A stretch of DNA of 64,000 bases. Origin: Opisthocomus hoazin (Eukaryota; Chordata; Aves; Opisthocomiformes; Opisthocomidae). Of the stretch, positions 52,101 to 63,429 are shown in pieces. The DNA is taken from positions 8,602,992-8,666,991 of the forward strand of contig NC_134441.1 of the NCBI RefSeq assembly GCF_030867145.1, written 5' to 3'. The stretch's first letter is position 1. Every line of letters starts with the position of its first letter. Under the pieces are notes generated by a model. It was given only the letters and a program-made list of their open reading frames with translations, searched no databases and was not told where the DNA came from. Both the position numbers and the translations under genes were made by a program.

Positions 52101-54820
52101 TGTCCCTTGGGTGGGGGCTGGCCAGGGTGACCCCCTCCCCGAGCTGTGCCGGCGTACGAAGCAGGACTTCACATGCGCTGGGGAGAAAAACTCTTCCTGG
52201 GGATTTGGGGAGCATCTGCGGGCGGATTGTAAAAGGGATAAAACTGGGAAATATGCTGGGGCTGGGCAGGATGATGTGCTGCTGCTTCTCCTTTCCTGGC
52301 TGCCAGGGCGATGGGCGGACTGCCTGAGCCCATCCTCATCCTCAGGGAAGCGCCGAAGCAGCAGGCTCACTGTTAGAGGCACTCTCTGAAGCCGCTGAGC
52401 TCCGCAGGCTCCCGTTGCCCGTTAGGTGAGCGTCGAGGCTTCACGTCCAGCCATCGTTCACTCCCCTTCCTCTGCAAAGCCAGGCTTGATTTATTTTTCA
52501 TCAGAGAACATCCTCTGTGTTGCGAAGGGCCTGGAGCGGCGCTTGGCCTCCCTGCCACGTCGCAGCGTAAGCCGGGCGCGCGGCGCACGCAGCAGACGGG
52601 CAGGGGGGAGCGGGGCCGAGCCCGGCTCTGCGAGCAGGGAGGGCTCGGAGGGACGCGAAAGCCTCTGCTTCCCAGCGCGCGGCACTCGGTGCCCAGCACC
52701 CCGCTGTCTGCGGGGCAGCCTTCGGTGGGAAAATCAAGAGATTTGGGTCAGTTCCCTGCTCCGGCCGGGGGTGCTGCGGGCAGGTGGGAGCCCGGGGGCG
52801 GGCGGGAGCAGCTCGGCCAAGGCAGAGCCTGCTGCAGCCCTTCAAAGTGGAAAGCGTGTTTATTCCCGGGATATCTGGTTTCCGGCAGGAAGGCTGGCAA
52901 CTGCCGAGGTTTTTATTGGATCCCAGTGAAAGGAATTCAGAGTCTCCTGCGCTTGTTGTCTTTCCCTGTGCCTGCAGTGGTTAAGCAGCGTTTTTACCTT
53001 TGAGTGGGAGCGAGGGGCGCGGGGATTTGGCATCCGGCACCGGCACGTCGGCGGTGATGGGGTTTCAAACAGGTTGCCTTGTTGTCTCCCAGGCAGGAGG
53101 CAGCAGGAGGGGTCGGGGCTGGGAGAGCACGGAGAGGGGCTTGGAAGGAGTTGAAAGAAGCTGAGCTCCGTCGGGCTCAAAGCGTGTGGGAAGTGTTGCT
53201 TGAGCTCCACTCCTTGTAGCAGGACTGGGGCCGGTATTTCACATTTGTTACTAGCTTGGACAGGGTTTTGACTGTTCTTGGAGGTAATTTTATAGGAGAT
53301 TTGAAATTCTGAAGACCACGTACAGTGGCTTGATTGCTTCAATGTGTCGTGGAGACAGCTCCAGAGCTCTGATTGCCCTTGGATGCTGCCAGCTCTGACC
53401 ACCGTCCCCCAGTGCCCAGCCCCCACGCCAAGTCCCGCTCCTGTCCGTGCGCGGGGAGCTCTTGGCTGAATGCTGGGGCTTCCCAGGCGCCTTCTAGCCC
53501 GGCTGCAGGGCTGCTGCCCGAGGAAGGGGAAGAAGAGGGGCAGCGGCTGTGGTGTTGATCAGGGTGGGAGCAGGACTGCGAGCAGCTCCCTGGCTGTCCC
53601 TGCAGAGGAGCAAAACCACCATTAAGGCAACACGGAATAACCCAGGGCTGAGTGCTCTGGGGCACCTGGGCGAGGTGTGAGCCCAGGCTCTGCTCAGGGT
53701 CCCTCCCGCCGCTTGGCGCTGTGGCATTGGCCGTTCCCTTGGTGCCAAAGTCGTGTGTTGTGCTCCCAGCTCTTGTGCTGGCAGGCACAGAGGTGAGCGG
53801 CGCTGCGCGGGGGCTCCCGGGGTCCCTGCGAGCGCTGGAGTTCTTGGAGACGAGCGTTTCGTAGCTTAGGGCTTGATCCGGGGGAAGGCGGTGGCTGAGC
53901 CCTGTGGACTGCGGCGTTTCGGGATCGCGCCCCTGTTTGGTGCTGGGTTGGGTGTGCTGGGAGCGCCTGTCGTCTAAATTAGGTGTCAGACAAGAAATCT
54001 CTTCTCCGTGTAGGTGGGGACACCCGGGGAGAGCAGTGCAGCCCACGGGCTCCTCATCTCCAGAGCAGGAAGGACACCGCTCTTGCTTTCTGCGGAGTTT
54101 ACAGCGGGAGGCACAGCTCGCCATTTTGGGTTTTGGGAGGGGTTTCGCGCGGTGCAGATGCTCGCAGGATCGCTGAGCGGATGCTGGACACGGGCGGTTT
54201 CCTGTTGCTCTTCCAGCCTCAGCTGCAGGGTCTGGGACCAGCATCCTGCAGCGCTGAGCGCTGGGGAGCAACTCCGCGGTGGAAATTTTGCTCAGTGGAA
54301 AAATGGGGAGGAAAAAAAACAACAAAGAGGGGTGGGGAAGATGTGGGTACGCTGTTGATAGTCAGGTTTTTGCTAACACGCTGGGGCTGGTCTCCAGGCT
54401 CTGGGGTCCCACGGCTGAGCCCCCGAGGGTGGAAGGCCATGGAAGAGCCCTTGGGGCCGCGGTCCTTGTCCCTGCCTGGCTGGTGGCAGCGCGTGCCCTG
54501 GGTGCGGGCAGGGAAGAGCGGGAGAGATGAGGCGAGCTCTGGCGAAGCGGCTAACGAGCTGTGCGGGACCGGGGCTGCTTGTGCGGGTGGAAACAGCTCG
54601 GAGCGCGATGAGCATCCCCTCTTCCCGACACCCACCGCCGCAGCGAGTTGTGTTTATTTGGAGAAAGGAGTGAATTTCTTTTCCCCTCCGGGAACTATCC
54701 TGAAGAGCAACCGCGTTCCCGGAGTCGTCTCTTGTCATCCTTCCATGCCCCGCTTCCTGCGTGGGGTCCGGGAAATACCGCTGCCTGCTTTTGCTCCCTC
54801 CCGGGCTGAAGCTGCAGTCA
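49141..54820. other. PLPBP-ADGRA2 intergenic region
   Basis: 5.7 kb of moderate to high GC unique DNA. An AT-richer patch at 50,160-50,270 holds two AATAAA motifs and could be an alternative PLPBP 3' end. I found no exon, RNA gene or retroelement; the open frames are compositional. Confidence 0.55.
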
Positions 54821-55283
54821 GCCCTGGCCTCGGAGGAGCCGGAGGGGGGGAAGGAAAATATTGAATTTAGGGCAAAAACCAGCGAGGCAAAGGGAGGGAA
54901 GGCGAGACGGGAAGAGCCTGAGCTGGGGCGCGGGGGGCCGGGGCGCCGGGGGCTGGCAGGGACCGGGGTGCGCTGGTGCGGGGGTCCCCCCGCGGGGTGG
55001 GGGGGGTCGGGGGGGCCGTACCGCGCCACGGCGCCCGGGGCTGGGCGAGGCAAGCTCTGCTCCGTGGGTCCCACCCGAGCACGGCTGCAGCCCCCCAGAC
55101 CCGGAGTTGGGGGGGGGGGGGTCTGGAGCCGTGCTCGGGTGGGTCCCAGCGGAGCCCGGGGGCGGGGCGGGGGGCGTGGCCAGTCCCGGCGGGGGCGGAG
55201 CCGGCGGAGCCGCCCCCGGCGGGGAGCGGGGCGGCGGCGGGCGCGGAGCCGGAGCCCGGAGCCCGCGGCCCGGGGCCGGGGCC
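54821..55283 (+). promoter_or_regulatory. ADGRA2: ADGRA2 promoter and 5'UTR, CpG island with hairpin
   Basis: A CpG island with several GC boxes (GGGGCGGGGCGGGGGGCG and GGCGGGGGCGGAGCC) just before the start codon. A strong inverted repeat lies at 55,070-55,143, with arms 55,070-55,086 and 55,127-55,143. There is no TATA box. Confidence 0.6.
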
Positions 55284-55511
55284 ATGCGGCGGGCAGCGGC
55301 TCTGCTGCTGCTGGCGGCGGCGTTCAGCGGGGCGGGGGGGGGGGGCCGCGGCCCGGGGCTGCCCGGCGCAGAGCCTGGGCTGTAAGTGCTCGGCCGAGCG
55401 GGCCAAGGCTCCCGGCGGACCCCCCGCTCCCCGGCGGCGGGTGGTCTGCAGCGGCGGGGGGCTCCCCGCACCGCCCGAGCCGCGCCTGCTGCCACCCGGC
55501 ACCGCCACGCT
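55284..55511 (+). CDS. ADGRA2: ADGRA2 (GPR124) exon 1, with a probable base-count error in a G run
   Basis: Encodes the signal peptide ([18 protein letters not shown]) and the cysteine-rich cap of the leucine-rich repeats ([38 protein letters not shown]), matching human GPR124. As written, the frame shifts inside a run of 12 Gs (55,334-55,345): the ATG frame ends at a TAA at 55,383-55,385, while the homologous frame is one base over. The family frame fits 11 (or 14) Gs. With one base fewer the exon is 227 bp and leaves CT, which joins the G of exon 2 exactly. I therefore favour a homopolymer sequencing error over a real break. ADGRA2 acts with RECK as a WNT7 coreceptor in brain endothelium. 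Confidence 0.85.
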
Positions 55512-55529
55512 GTGAGTACCGCGACCGGC

Positions 55530-55680
55530 ATCGCCCCCCGGCCCCGGGCATCCCCCGGGCATCGCGTCCCGGCCCCACGCATCGCCCCCCGGTCCCAGGC
55601 ATCCTCCCAGGCATCGGCCCCCAGCTCCAGACATCGCCCCCCGGTCATCCCCCCCCCAGGCATCGCCCCCCGGGCAGCCG
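55530..55680. repeat. GGCATCGCCCCCCGG minisatellite in ADGRA2 intron 1
   Basis: About seven imperfect copies of a 15-28 bp C-rich unit with core GGCATCGCCCCCCGG, starting about 20 bp after the exon 1 donor. The G-rich minus strand could form G-quadruplexes. Confidence 0.8.
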
Positions 55681-57204
55681 CGGCGCCGGGAGAGGGACGT
55701 GAGCCCACGCGTGGGTCGCTCCGTGATGCTCGGTGGCCCCGGGGATGGGGGAATTGGGGGGGGTGGGCTGGAGTGGAGCACGGCGGGGAGACCCCCGCAT
55801 CGCCCCACGCTGCGGGGCCACACTCCCACGGGCGGGCAGGTGCTGGGGGCGGCGGGGGGCAGCGCCAGCGGCTCCGGTTTTCCCGTTATTTTCGGAGGTG
55901 GTGGGGGAATCCGCACCGGCGGAAGCGCCGCTCGGTTCTGCGTGACTTGGTTGGAGCCGCTTTAGAGCCGGGCGTTGTGGAATAACGGGAGCAGCGCGGG
56001 TGGGAAGCGTCGACGTGAGCTGGAAATCCAGGAAACGGGCTCCTTCGCCGCGCTTCCCTCCGCAGCGTTTGCTGTCGGAGCGCCGGGGGAGGGTGTTTGG
56101 GTTTGAAAGCTGTTGCTGGAAATATTTGCCAAAAAGAGATCGGGAGCAGTAAGTGGGTTTCGGGTCCGAAGCTGCCACTCGCTGCCTGAAAGCTTCCCTC
56201 GGTGCCGGGGAGGGCTGGGGCTTCGGCCGGCGCTGGCAGCCGGCGCGCCTGCTCGCTGCGGGATTGCAGGGTTTATTTATAACTCCGGAGGAGACGTTTG
56301 AATTAAAATCTGGTTTGGAGGGCAGGGCCGGCAGCGCCGTTGCTGGAGGGAACGTCGCCTTCGCTCCCGACGGCGTCCCGTGAGCGCGGCCGTGCCCGCC
56401 TGCCCACGCCAGCGTGCCCGCGGCCTCGGCTCTCCCCCTTCTGCTCCTCGGGTGGGTTTTGTTGGACACTGCGGAGGATCGGGGGCCGCGCGGGGCAGGG
56501 CTGGGGGCTGCCGTGCTCCAGGTCCCGTCTGCTCTTGCGTGCTTGAACCTGCTCGGCCGCGTTGCCGCTCGCGCACCGGAGTCGTGCTGTTTCTAAGCAT
56601 CGCTTGGCCCCCGTGTGCCGTGCCGCTGGCTGCCGAGGGGCTTCGTGTTGGGGTGACGACGTCTGCGTTGCGAAAATGGGGTGGCTGCGGAGGAGACCCA
56701 GCCGACGGCACCGTCCGCCACGTGGAGCGCGGCCATGGAGCACGCCTGTGCTGCACGGGTGCCACGAGCGGCCCTTGGAGTGCGATGGTCGTAATTAAAG
56801 TGTAAATCGTCCCGGAGCAGCAGCACCGGTGCGTGTCCAGGGCTCGCCATGGTGGAGAGGCTGCAGGGCAGGTGGAGCCTGGGCTCTCCGCTCGCACTCT
56901 TCCTCGGAAGGGCCTTGCTCTTCACTTTGTCCCTCATACGGCCCTTTCGAACGTGTCAGCCCCTTGCAAATACCCACAGGGACCTCTGAGTCCTTTGTCA
57001 GTTTGTGTTTGGGAGAAGGATCCCGTTAAGTGCCTGCCCCGGTGCTTTCTCCAGCGTGAGCGAGTGTAGTCGCGATGTCGAGCACAAGTCGGGCCCCGCT
57101 GCAGCCCTGTGCCGGCGGAGCGGCCGAGGTGGGCTGTGCCCGGTGGGACGGGGGGGGGTTGGAGCCGCCGGGGCCGGCTCCCTCGGAGGGGCCAGGATGA
57201 CCGT

Positions 57205-57365
57205 GCAGAAGCATTAGGGCATTACACGATCCCACTAAAACGTGACATGAAACCTACAGGCGTAGGCAGAACCCTACAAATATGCGGTGACCCTGGGCTC
57301 TGCTCTCGCGCAGTAAACATGATTTATTCTAAACCCTTTCCAGATGGAACAATCAAAACCAGAGG
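57205..57365. promoter_or_regulatory. candidate intronic element
   Basis: An AT-richer island with GCATTAGGGCATTACACG, CTACAAATATGCGG and GTAAACATGATTTATTC (FOX-like GTAAACA). Stops in all frames. An enhancer role is inferred from composition. Confidence 0.35.
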
Positions 57366-58764
57366 CTCCGGCTTCGGCAGCGTCTCCCGGAGCTGCTGGG
57401 GTGCGGGCAGGGAGCGCGGGAGGCAGCGGGGCCCGGGCACGTGGCAAGGGCCGCACGTGCCTTGGGGACGCCCCACTGGGGACAGCCAAATTCTGAGCCC
57501 CGCGGGTGAGCCAGGTCCGAGCAGGGCTCCTGCGCGTCCCGGGGGTGCTGAGGTCCCGTGCGTGCCCCGGGGGTGCTCAGCATCGCTCTTGCCCCAGTCG
57601 CGGGAAGCGCGTGGTGTGTTCGGTGCAGAGTGACGCTGAGAAGCGGAGCCCTGTTCCAGTCCTCGTCCAGTCCGGCCTGGAAGCAGGCGCGTGTTGGCGT
57701 TAACAAGCGGCACTGGTGCTGTGCACGGAGCAAAGCCGCCGGCGCGGGATTGCTGCTGTCCCAGCCGCAGCTCCGGCCGCCCGGGCGATGGCTGGGGGGG
57801 ACACGCAGGCGGCAGGAGGGGGTCTGCTGCCCTGCGGGTCCCGCTCCCCGCCTCTCATTTGGCTTTTTCCCACACTCTCAGTTTGCTTCTTTATTTATCT
57901 TTAATTATCAGGCCTGCACTGAGGAATCCAAGGCTGCCTCTGTGGCAGCTGCTGCGTATTTACCCCGCCGTGCCTGAGGAACGCTGGCTGCCGTCGCAGC
58001 CCGCGGATGGCCAGGGCAGGGATGAGGGGTGCCCGCGGCCCCGGGACCTGCCCTGCAGCCAGCGCTGGGCTCGGCCGTGGTGTCCCCATGACCCAGGGGC
58101 CGCGGCAGGTTCTCGCGAGGAGCCATCTGCCAAGCAGAGCCACAGCTCCTTTTCTCTTCCCTCGGCCCCTCGCAGCGATCGCGGCTTCGGGAGGGCGCAA
58201 ACCGGGGCCGAGGCAGATGTGGAGCTGCAGAAATCAGCTCCATGTGGGGAAGCCATGGTGGTGGGGAGCAGAGCTGGTGTGGACAGGGATGCTGGGACCC
58301 CCAGCCTGCCGGGACCGGTGCAGGCAGAAGCGCTGCCTTCATCCCGGAGCAGGCGCAGGGAGCCGGCACGGGGATGCGTGTGGGGTCTGGCGAGCAGGAT
58401 GGTGCTCACAGGGGTGCGACGTCCCCCAGCAGAGCTGACAAGGCGTGTGCTCTCTGACAGCCGCCCCGTTTTATACCCAGAGCTTGATTCCTGCCCCCAG
58501 CTCATCGCAGGGAGGGAGGAAGGAGGGATGCCCGCCCTGACGGAGTGGCTCCTCGCCCGTTTCTGACTCGCAGCCCTGCACAGCTCGCCTGGCTGCGGCT
58601 GTCGCGGCAGAGGTTGCACGGCTGCAGTGCATCCCCCAGCCCCTCCATCGTGGTCCAGCCTCCTGGGACTGTGGTGTCCCCATGGTTCAGGGCCGGGGGC
58701 TCTGGCACCTCTCGGGGACGTCCCTCCGGCGCGGCTGCGAGGTGCCGGAGCTCTGCGGACCGGC

Positions 58765-59130
58765 ATTAACAAGGCTTTAATTCCCTCCCCCTCCAGCTGA
58801 CCCCCGTGCTAATCGCCTAATGGAAACAGCGCCGTATCCCTAACGAGACCCAGAACGCCGCGCCGGCTGCGGCCAGCCCCGCTGTCACACGGGCGGGAGC
58901 CCAAACCTCTTCCAGATGTGGAATCCCAGCACAGGCCTCATTTATGTGCACAGCTTGATTGCACTGAAATTACAGATTGTCTGCAGGGAATAGAGGGCTT
59001 TGACTTATGACCAATTTCCAGTTCTACTTGAACTCCCCTCTCCGAGGCCAGTTTATCTTGAGCCCTGCAGATGGTTGCTTTCCCAAACCTTGCTCAGCTT
59101 TAGGTTTGTTATTTATTGGGCTGCAGCTCT
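58765..59130. promoter_or_regulatory. candidate intronic element
   Basis: AT-richer DNA with CATTAACAAGGCTTTAATTC, GCTAATCGCCTAATGG, CTCATTTATGTGCACAGC, GAAATTACAGATTGTC and CAGTTTATCTTGAGC (GATA). No coding potential. Confidence 0.38.
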
Positions 59131-59574
59131 GGCAGGTTTGGGTTTTCCAGGGGCTGTGGGTCACGGTGCTGCCCGGTGCGTCGGAGCATCCCGGCCCTGC
59201 CGCGCTGGCTCTGGAGGTTTCGCCCTCTCTCCCGGGCTGATTTTTCCTGTGCTAACAAAAGCCGAGCGTTGGAACAATAATTTTCACCATCCAAAATAGC
59301 CGGGCGTGACGCGAGGCTGGAGGCAACGCCCCGGGCATGTCACAGGGAGGGGAAGAGCCCCCGAGCACCCCAACAAAGCGGGGAGGGGGCGGCCCCGGCC
59401 GTGTCGGGGCGTCTCAGCCCCCTTGGGCTGGGAGCTGCGGGGTCCCCCCTGGGTGCTGCCACCTCCAGAGCCCTTCCCAGCGCCGGAGCCCTCAGCACCT
59501 CACGGCAGTCCCGGGGCCCCTCTTTCCTCTTCCTAAAATCCCTCTGCAAACCAGCGAGCTCTGCTCGGGGCGCA

Positions 59575-59910
59575 GCCTGCACCGTATCTGCCGCGAGCAT
59601 ATGCTTTGAATTAATGCACTTGGAGAGCAAAGCGTAGCCGGGCTCCCCACCCCCGCCGCGGCCCCCCTTATTAACCTCCGCGCCGCTGCCGCTGCCTTGC
59701 CCCTGCGCGCCGGGGCCGGGGAGCCACCATCTCCCCGCGTCCTTTTTTGGTTGGGTCCAGAGGAAGTTTATTGTTTCAGCAGCCCAGTTTCTGGAGCCGT
59801 TATTTATCCAAGTGGATTCCAGCACGCTTGAAAAAACAATCTTGTTTTTTTCACTTTTGGCTCCTCTTTTTGAGATGAAAAAAAAAAAAAAGAAGAAGAA
59901 GAAGGGATCT
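59575..59910. promoter_or_regulatory. candidate intronic element with A-rich tract
   Basis: Includes GCATATGCTTTGAATTAATG, CCTTATTAACC, AAGTTTATTGTTTCAGC (SOX-like ATTGTT), GTTATTTATCC and AAACAATCTTG. It ends in a poly-A/GAA simple repeat at about 59,878-59,905. Confidence 0.35.
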
Positions 59911-60059
59911 CTATCTCCCTGCCTGCTGCCTTGTGGGGTCCGAGCCCCGGCGCGGGTGGGTTGGAGCGAGGACACTGAGCCCCTGCCAAGGCTGAGCCCC
60001 CCCAAGACTGGAGGGTGCTCCTCGGGGGCTCCCTCCCGCCGCCCCCGTCCTCACCACGC

Positions 60060-60165
60060 ATCCCCCCGTCGTTTCTGTTTGACTCGACGCTCCGGTCCTT
60101 AATCCCCACATTGTCCAGAGAGACTTTTCCAGCCGTCGCTCAATTAGCCGATTATTGTCCCGGTG
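60060..60165. promoter_or_regulatory. candidate element with paired SOX-type sites
   Basis: ACATTGTCC (60,108-60,116) and ATTATTGTCC (60,151-60,160) are SOX-type cores about 40 bp apart, with CAATTAG (homeodomain) between them. Inferred from the motifs. Confidence 0.35.
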
Positions 60166-63100
60166 GCGGGGCCGTCCCCGCCCGCCCACGCGCCGCCATG
60201 CCGGAGGGTCTCGGGGCGGCCGGCCGGGCCGAAGGCTCTGCTTCGGGTGAGAGGGTGCTGGGGCGGCACGAGGGCGGTCGCGCGTCGAGGGCTTGGGGGG
60301 TCTACAGGGTCTGCAGCCATTGCCACCACGCCGTGCTGGGCGCGTCGCTCCGAGCCCGGGCTGGGGGCACCTCTCGCCGCGGCGTTTGCCGCCGCCGCCG
60401 AGGTGAGGAGTCCCAGCCTGGTCCGCAGCCAAGGCGCAGCCGAGCAGCGGCTCCGGAGGAGCACAGCTGTGCTTTCATGGCCTGCCAAGCCTGCGGACGG
60501 CTGGGACAGGGGGCACCGCGTCCCCCCTGCACCCCCGGCCCCGTGCGCCTCGGCAAGCCCCTGCCCGGCACGCTCCAGCCCGCTGGAAGCAGGAGCCACA
60601 GCGAGCAGGGGGAACGGGGGGCAAGGGGGTCTGCTTCCAGCCCCCTGCCCGCTTCCCTCCCCAGCCGATCCCTTCTCCCGGCTGGGTGCGAGAGCGGGGA
60701 CAGCTCTTGGGGTTTGAAATCGAGCTGAGGGGTCCGGGTCCGGGTCCAGCCCCAGCCCCACGTGCCGAGGGCTGGGTGCTGGTGTGGGGTCCCGCTGCAG
60801 CTCGGGGGCTGCTCACCCGTGACCCCGGTGCGCTGGGCTGGGGTGGCCTCGTGGGCACACTGATTCCGTCAAATCTTGGGGTTTCTTGGTTAATCTGCTG
60901 TAAGGGGATAGTGCCAAGGACTGCGGACGTGCGGGGCCGGAAAGTCCCGTGGAGCCTGATGGGAACTTCCTGGGGAAAAAAAAAAGGAAAACATTTTAGA
61001 ACATAATATCCATGAAAACAGCAAAAACAAAATAAAACCATGTTTGAGGATATGAGTTGTAACAGGGAAGCGCGGCCCAGCTGGCTTCTACACCATGGGG
61101 GAAAAGAGCCAGGATTGCTACCTGGAAAAAGCTTTTCTCAAAGGAAAGGGAGCACGATTTTGGTGTGCCAGGCGCTCGTTTTGGTCGAGGGCCTCTTTTC
61201 CTCAAGGAAGGGCAGGCCAGGCGCCGAGCAGTGGGCATCGCACGGGCGGGCAGTGTCTGCATCTCGGGGTGCCCCCCGCACCGTGCCGGGGTCCCTGCCA
61301 CTCCCGCTCTCCCCGACGCCGAGGGGCCGGCAGCTCCGGGGGTGGCTTCGCCCTTGTCTGAAGCAGCCGCCTTCCCGGCCGTCGGCGGGCGAGCTGCCGG
61401 CCGGGCCGCCTGGCTGCGGATCACAGGGAGGCCGATCCCATCGGGGCCGCAGGAGCGTTGCCTTTTAAGGCGGGGAGTTCTGTTTTTATGGCGGAGGCGC
61501 GGATGGTCCCAGGGGTCCGCGAACAAAGCGAGCATCCCCGGCTCCGGGGCTCAGCCGGTTCCCGGCCGGGCGCAGCTCTCCGGTGCGCTGGACGCCGGTG
61601 CGGGCAGCCGGCCGCCTGCTCCCTGCCCGCCACGCTGGCGGCACGTCCGTGGCTGTAACCCCCTGCAAAGCCCGTGCCCCGGGAGGCTCTGGCACGGCCG
61701 GGTCCGGCTTGCCCGGGGTGCCCAGCTCCCCATGTCCTTGGCCGTGCTGGGGACCCCCCTTCCGCCCTGGGCTGGGGCGCGGGAGCAAACCCGGGAGGTC
61801 TGAGAGTCTTGTGCACTCGTCTGGTTCTGCGTTTGCAGCTCAGGCATCCCCAAGCGCTGTTTCAGCAGGGTCCGCCGTGCGTCCCAGCTCAACCCCCCAG
61901 CCCACAGCTTTCTGCCTGCCCCGGCTTTAGCAGGGAGCCCCCGAGGTCCCCCCGTGTGCGCGCAGCCTGCGGAGGCTCTGCTGGGTTGTGAAATCCGCTG
62001 TCGCTGGAATTAAAACCTTCTGGAGCTGTTGGGGCCGGCACGGCCTGGAGCAACAGCCCTTGTTGACGCCGTGATGGGGAATCGGGACGCGCCGTGGGGC
62101 TGCCGTGCCCCAGAGCCAGGGCTGCTCCGGGAGCGATGCAGCTCCGGGAGCATCCCTGCAGCCCCCGGCTCCGGACGGGGTCCCGGGGCTGAGCCGGCCG
62201 GCACCAGTGCTCGCTGCTGCAGCGCTGGGGCAAGCCAAGCCCTGTGAAAACGGGGTCCCCGCAGGGAGGAAGGGGCGAGAGGTGGCCCCGGCCACTGCAG
62301 CTCCGTCCACCGGCGTGTGGAAGCAATTTGCGGGCTGGCAGGGCTGCCAGCCCTTCTGCTCCCGCCACCGGCCGGGTCGCAGGGCCCCGTGGCCATGCCC
62401 AGTGGCAGCTTCTCATCAGCACGGGGTGGGGGGCTGCACTGCCTGCCCCCCCCAACCCTCCCCACCACCCCCAGGGGTGCGGCAGCAGCCCCCCGAGCCG
62501 CGTCTGGGTGGGCAGCCCTGGCACGGGGAGCCGAGCGTGGCTGGCGACGGCGGAGGGGCCGGAGCTGTGCGGCACACAGCCGCCATTCAGCGCGGCCGCA
62601 GAGCCCGCCCGTGTGTAAACAGCCCCGGCTCCGGAGCTCAATGAGCCCTTTTTTCCCCGCGCCGCTCCGCTGGCCGGGGCTCAGGGTGCCCTCCCGGCCC
62701 CGGCTGGCGGCTGCCCCCCGCTTTTGGGTCACGATTGCCGGCAGAGCATCGCCAGCATCCCTGGAGCACCTCTGCTCCCCAGGCCGGGGTCCGGCTCTGC
62801 CGATCGCCGCGGCAGCCCTCCAGCAAGCTCCTGGCTGAGCTGTGGGTGCTCGTGCCTCCCTCCCTCTCCTGGCACCCTGCAAGGGCCCCTGCGGCCAGCA
62901 AAGCTGGGGTTAAACCTCGGTGCTGGGAGGCTCCCAGCATGGCTGGGAGTGGGCCAAGTTGGTGGGGAGCAAGAGCTGGGGGTGCCATGGGGTCCCCTCC
63001 TGGCTGCCGGTCCCTGGGGTGCCCTCTCAGTGCGGATGCTGGTGATCTTGTTGCCCACACGTGCAGCTCCTTGAACCCAGGCTCAGGTACAGGAGCAGTG

Positions 63101-63357
63101 CCCCAAGATGCCATGTGGACCGTGGCGTGGCATCCCGACACGACCGCTGCATCCCGTGTCCCCACCTGGTCGTGCCAGCCTGTCCCTGGGACTTCACCAC
63201 GGCCACCACCGCGGCGGCACGGCCGGGGCTGCCTCTTCGTGCTGCGGGTCCGGCCGTCCTCGCTCCCCCTCCAGCCCCGCGCGTCCCCCGGGCACGGATG
63301 GGGCTGCCCAGCAGGCCGAGTAACGGGGCGGCCCCTCTCCCTCTGCTCTTCCCACAG

Positions 63358-63429
63358 GCTGCTGGGTAACAACAAGATCACGGTGCTGGAGAACGGCTCC
63401 TTCTTCGGGCTGCGGGCGCTGGAGAAGCT
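63358..63429 (+). CDS. ADGRA2: ADGRA2 exon 2, one leucine-rich repeat
   Basis: A 72-bp exon (phase 2 to phase 2) with acceptor CCCACAG and donor GTGAGT. It encodes LLGNNKITVLENGSFFGLRA then LEKL, a single 24-residue leucine-rich repeat that aligns with human GPR124 LLLSNNKITGLRNGSFLGL. One exon per repeat is usual for this family. The further exons (LRRs, Ig, hormone-receptor, GAIN and seven-helix domains) lie beyond the window. Confidence 0.95.

Larger units (their letters stand above)
55512..63357 (+). other. ADGRA2: ADGRA2 intron 1
   Basis: A 7.85-kb GT-AG intron (GTGAGT donor, CCCACAG acceptor). It holds a minisatellite next to the donor and several AT-rich candidate regulatory islands listed separately. 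Otherwise it is GC-rich, with no second gene on either strand that I can support. Confidence 0.85.

Noticed and set aside
49141-54820. A further gene between PLPBP and ADGRA2
   Set aside because: None is known there in human (BRF2 and RAB11FIP1 lie beyond ADGRA2), and no set of open frames with matching splice sites or domain text is visible.
60461-60475. Palindrome AGCACAGCTGTGCT
   Set aside because: Short perfect palindrome with an E-box core, but a single 14-bp palindrome is expected by chance in a window this size.
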